A stretch of DNA of 64,000 bases. It comes from Diplonema papillatum (lineage: Eukaryota > Euglenozoa > Diplonemea > Diplonemida > Diplonemidae). The notes below the pieces were generated by a model. It saw nothing but the letters and a program-made list of their open reading frames with translations. It did no database searches and was not told the DNA's origin. Positions 62,210 through 64,000 of the stretch are shown here, in pieces (positions within the stretch are counted from its first letter, which is position 1; each line of letters opens with the position of its first letter). Where the stretch lies: the NCBI GenBank assembly GCA_030068145.1, contig JAPJBO010000637.1:62001-126000 (forward strand), in the 5' to 3' direction. The translations under genes and the position numbers were made by a program.

Positions 62210-63320
62210 CAACCAGCCATACGGAGGCGAATGAACGGGACCGGGCCGACTGGAAAATCAGCGGTCAGTTGGGAGACTGGGTTAGACGAGTGAACGAACA
62301 ATTCCAGAAGCTGACCTGGTCAAGGGGGCAATTCCCCTGGAGAGCTGTATGAAACAGAGGAGGAAGAACGTGGACGGAATGTCAGGCGGTTCTACATTAA
62401 CACTGCACATGTTTACTACTGGTTCGGTTCGCTTCGTGTCTGCACATATTCTCTACCGTGTCTGTACATGTAGAACACAATTAGGGTGGGCTCTAGTCAG
62501 CGAAGATTGCGAAGTTCGGTAGGTCCTTTGTTTTTTGGAGAAGCAGCAGGAGGCCTATGCAGTTGGTTGTTGAGAAAACTTGAGGCAGAGTGGAGGGAGG
62601 GGGATATCTAAGTGCGGCGCGTCTAAGCTTCTCTAATACGTGACAGTGTAGTGCGAAGTGTTCTAACATGGTGGTATTCGTTTTTAGGTGGCAGTGCCAG
62701 CAAGACAACAAACACTTATTCGTCACAATTTTATCATCCGCCCCCCCCCCCCACTCCCTCCTAACCCCTAACCTGTGGACCTGTCACTCGTGCGCGTGTC
62801 TCTTGGCGCAAATAGGCTAGTAACGCCTGACCTGTTCCAGACGCGGCTCTTCTGAGCAGCGGATGGACGGTGCTTGTTTTTCATTCATTCATTCACAACA
62901 TATGGTCGGCAACCCGAGCAATGGGCTCGGTTTAGTCGTTAGTCAAAGAGCTGACCTGTGCCACCAAACACCCCCGATCCGGCCGGCCAACGCAAGAAGG
63001 CCGAACGGAATCGGAACAAACGTTAGTAGAGTAGACTAGCACAATGATACGTCGTTGAATGATCCACATGTCTTAGAAACTAGGACGGTTGGCTTCAGGC
63101 AGCTACTAGTTAGTCTCGGGCGCTCCACCTGACCTACCCGGCCCCACTAGAAGGCCTTCATGGGGGGATCAGTTTGCAGGAAGCCCCGACAATCGAATTC
63201 CTCCCCGTTTCCATTTTTCTTTCAGTATCAGTTCAGTTTCTAACCCGACAGTAAACCCGGCCCAGTGAAGCCGTTGCCTACGGGCGTCGACATGAAAAAA
63301 AAAAAAAACAACAAAAGGGG
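62210..63320. other. No supported gene except a retroelement remnant
   Basis: Apart from the minus-strand fragment at 62493-62726 nothing is recognised. A C-run at 62740-62752 and an A-run just before 63312 are visible. Confidence 0.4.
62493..62726 (-). pseudogene. Possible C-terminal fragment of a non-LTR retroelement ORF
   Basis: A 77-codon frame reads LLSCWHCHLKTNTTMLEHFA then LHCHVLEKLRRAALRY. The C-x2-C-x9-H-x4-C spacing (CWHC, EHFALHC) is the zinc knuckle usual at the end of non-LTR retrotransposon proteins. No upstream RT lies on this strand. Confidence 0.35.
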
Positions 63321-63596
63321 GTACACCTGGCTGAGTCGGTAGGACGAGGGACCAAATTACCTCTATGAGGTGAACAACGACGGTTCGAATCCCACCAGAG
63401 AGACTTTCCAGGCGTTCGGGGATAAGCTCCCGGAAGCAAGCCCTAGCTTCGATTCCTTGGAGGTAGGACCAAACAAACAACGGAGTAAACAGCGGGTACA
63501 ATGAACCCCTGTACTACCTGCAGGATTAGGCCGTCTAGCCTCGCCTAGGCTGCAGTAAAAGTTCCGCCAGACAGAACAGAACAGAACAGAACAACT
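63321..63596 (+). mobile_element. tRNA-derived SINE
   Basis: Box A TGGCTGAGTCGG (63328-63339) and box B GGTTCGAATCC (63382-63392) are 54 bp apart and match the RNA polymerase III promoter of tRNA genes. The T-stem and acceptor do not pair properly (GACGG against CCACC), so it is not a working tRNA gene. A roughly 200-bp non-tRNA body follows, with a (CAGAA)n tail (63573-63593). The last 120 bp match 39068-39178. A poly(A) stretch (63296-63308) precedes it. Confidence 0.7.
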
Positions 63597-63607
63597 TTAT
63601 TGGGAAA

Positions 63608-64000
63608 ATGGGAAAACCGCTATCACACTCGGTCAGTGTACCGCCCGAAGTGAAGAAAAGGTGGCCGATCGCAGTGCTGACGTGCATTTGCCTCGGCCTC
63701 CTGCTGCTCGTCGAAGCCGAGTTCTCCGTCACTGAGCCGTTTGTGACGTCCAACTGCGAAGTGTCGTGCTGGATCGGAACGTCCCTGAAGCAGAGTCCGT
63801 GTGCCTTGAGCGAGGGGATCGGCTGCCACACGTCGACGGACCTTATGAACTGGAAGTTCCTCAACGAGACCATGCACGACACGTCAATTGTCAGCAGCGT
63901 TGGTACGCCGCCGTGGTGGATCGAACGCTCGGACGACCAGCATGGAAACGACACCGAGCCCATCGAAGTTCCGCTGACGAGGCCAACAACCATCACGTCG
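63608..64000 (+). CDS. Membrane or secreted Cys-containing protein, N-terminal part
   Basis: An open + strand frame runs from the ATG at 63608 off the window end (131 codons so far). Residues 1-18 are polar and basic (MGKPLSHSVSVPPEVKKR). Residues 19-37 form a hydrophobic helix (WPIAVLTCICLGLLLLVEA), either a signal peptide or a type II anchor. The following part has paired cysteines (NCEVSC, SPCALSEGIGC) and N-glycosylation sites (NET, NDT), consistent with a lumenal or extracellular location. The ATG lies 12 bp after the SINE tail, so the true start or promoter may differ. I recognise no family. Confidence 0.5.
   Translation, partial: MGKPLSHSVSVPPEVKKRWPIAVLTCICLGLLLLVEAEFSVTEPFVTSNCEVSCWIGTSLKQSPCALSEGIGCHTSTDLMNWKFLNETMHDTSIVSSVGTPPWWIERSDDQHGNDTEPIEVPLTRPTTITS

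Noticed and set aside
63321..63400. Functional tRNA gene
   Set aside because: Boxes A and B are good, but the T-stem and acceptor stem do not pair, and a SINE body with a tail follows.

Overview
This is nuclear DNA from a eukaryote that I cannot place further. Three genes show GT-AG introns with matching codon phase across the junctions: SmD3, phosphoribosylformylglycinamidine synthase (PFAS), and, less cleanly, an unrecognised gene at 6.6-7.8 kb. The window also carries RNase H-bearing and endonuclease-bearing non-LTR retrotransposons, a hAT transposase, TIR elements, a tRNA-derived SINE-like repeat and long satellites. Exons are GC-rich, while introns and intergenic DNA are more AT-rich and full of repeats. 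The PFAS resembles the fungal/proteobacterial form rather than the animal/plant form. Nearly all recognisable coding sequence lies on the + strand.

Layout: 0-2.4 kb, repeats and a 229-bp MITE. 2.5-4.5 kb, a nucleotidyltransferase of the terminal uridylyl/poly(A) polymerase type. 5.8-7.75 kb, an unrecognised multi-exon gene preceded by two broken copies of its own 5' part. 10.0-11.8 kb, a three-exon SmD3 spliceosome gene. 12-14 kb, the 5' end of a retroelement and a roughly 220-bp tandem array. 15.3-19.3 kb, two small genes for proteins with N-terminal hydrophobic segments, each followed by arrays made from copies of its own exon end. 20-24 kb, MITE, candidate exon and RNase H fragment. 24.1-30.6 kb, four consecutive exons covering the N-terminal third of PFAS, with a 1.74-kb DNA transposon inside an intron satellite. 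31-43 kb, TIR elements, an internally deleted non-LTR retrotransposon and a duplicated retroelement 5' region. 43.9-46.9 kb, a 71-bp satellite of about 40 units. 47-55.3 kb, a 2791-codon ORF. 55.2-56.1 kb, a 204-bp array copied from the end of that ORF. 56.3-61.6 kb, three 5'-truncated non-LTR retrotransposons. 61.6-64 kb, a hAT-type MITE, a SINE and the start of a membrane protein gene.

Three observations stand out. First, the 2791-codon ORF joins a ubiquitin-like domain ending in RMRGG, a ubiquitin-specific-protease domain with Cys and His boxes, a second Cys/His segment, a zinc finger and a complete-looking hAT transposase. Second, a dispersed family of about 85-130 bp carries a branch-point-like ACTAAG and a C-rich tract; several copies sit just upstream of splice acceptors, and one fills a whole 130-bp GT-AG intron in PFAS, where exon plus intron is duplicated in tandem. 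Third, several loci grow by tandem copying of an exon end together with its flanking non-coding DNA. All of this comes from reading the sequence; no database search was run.
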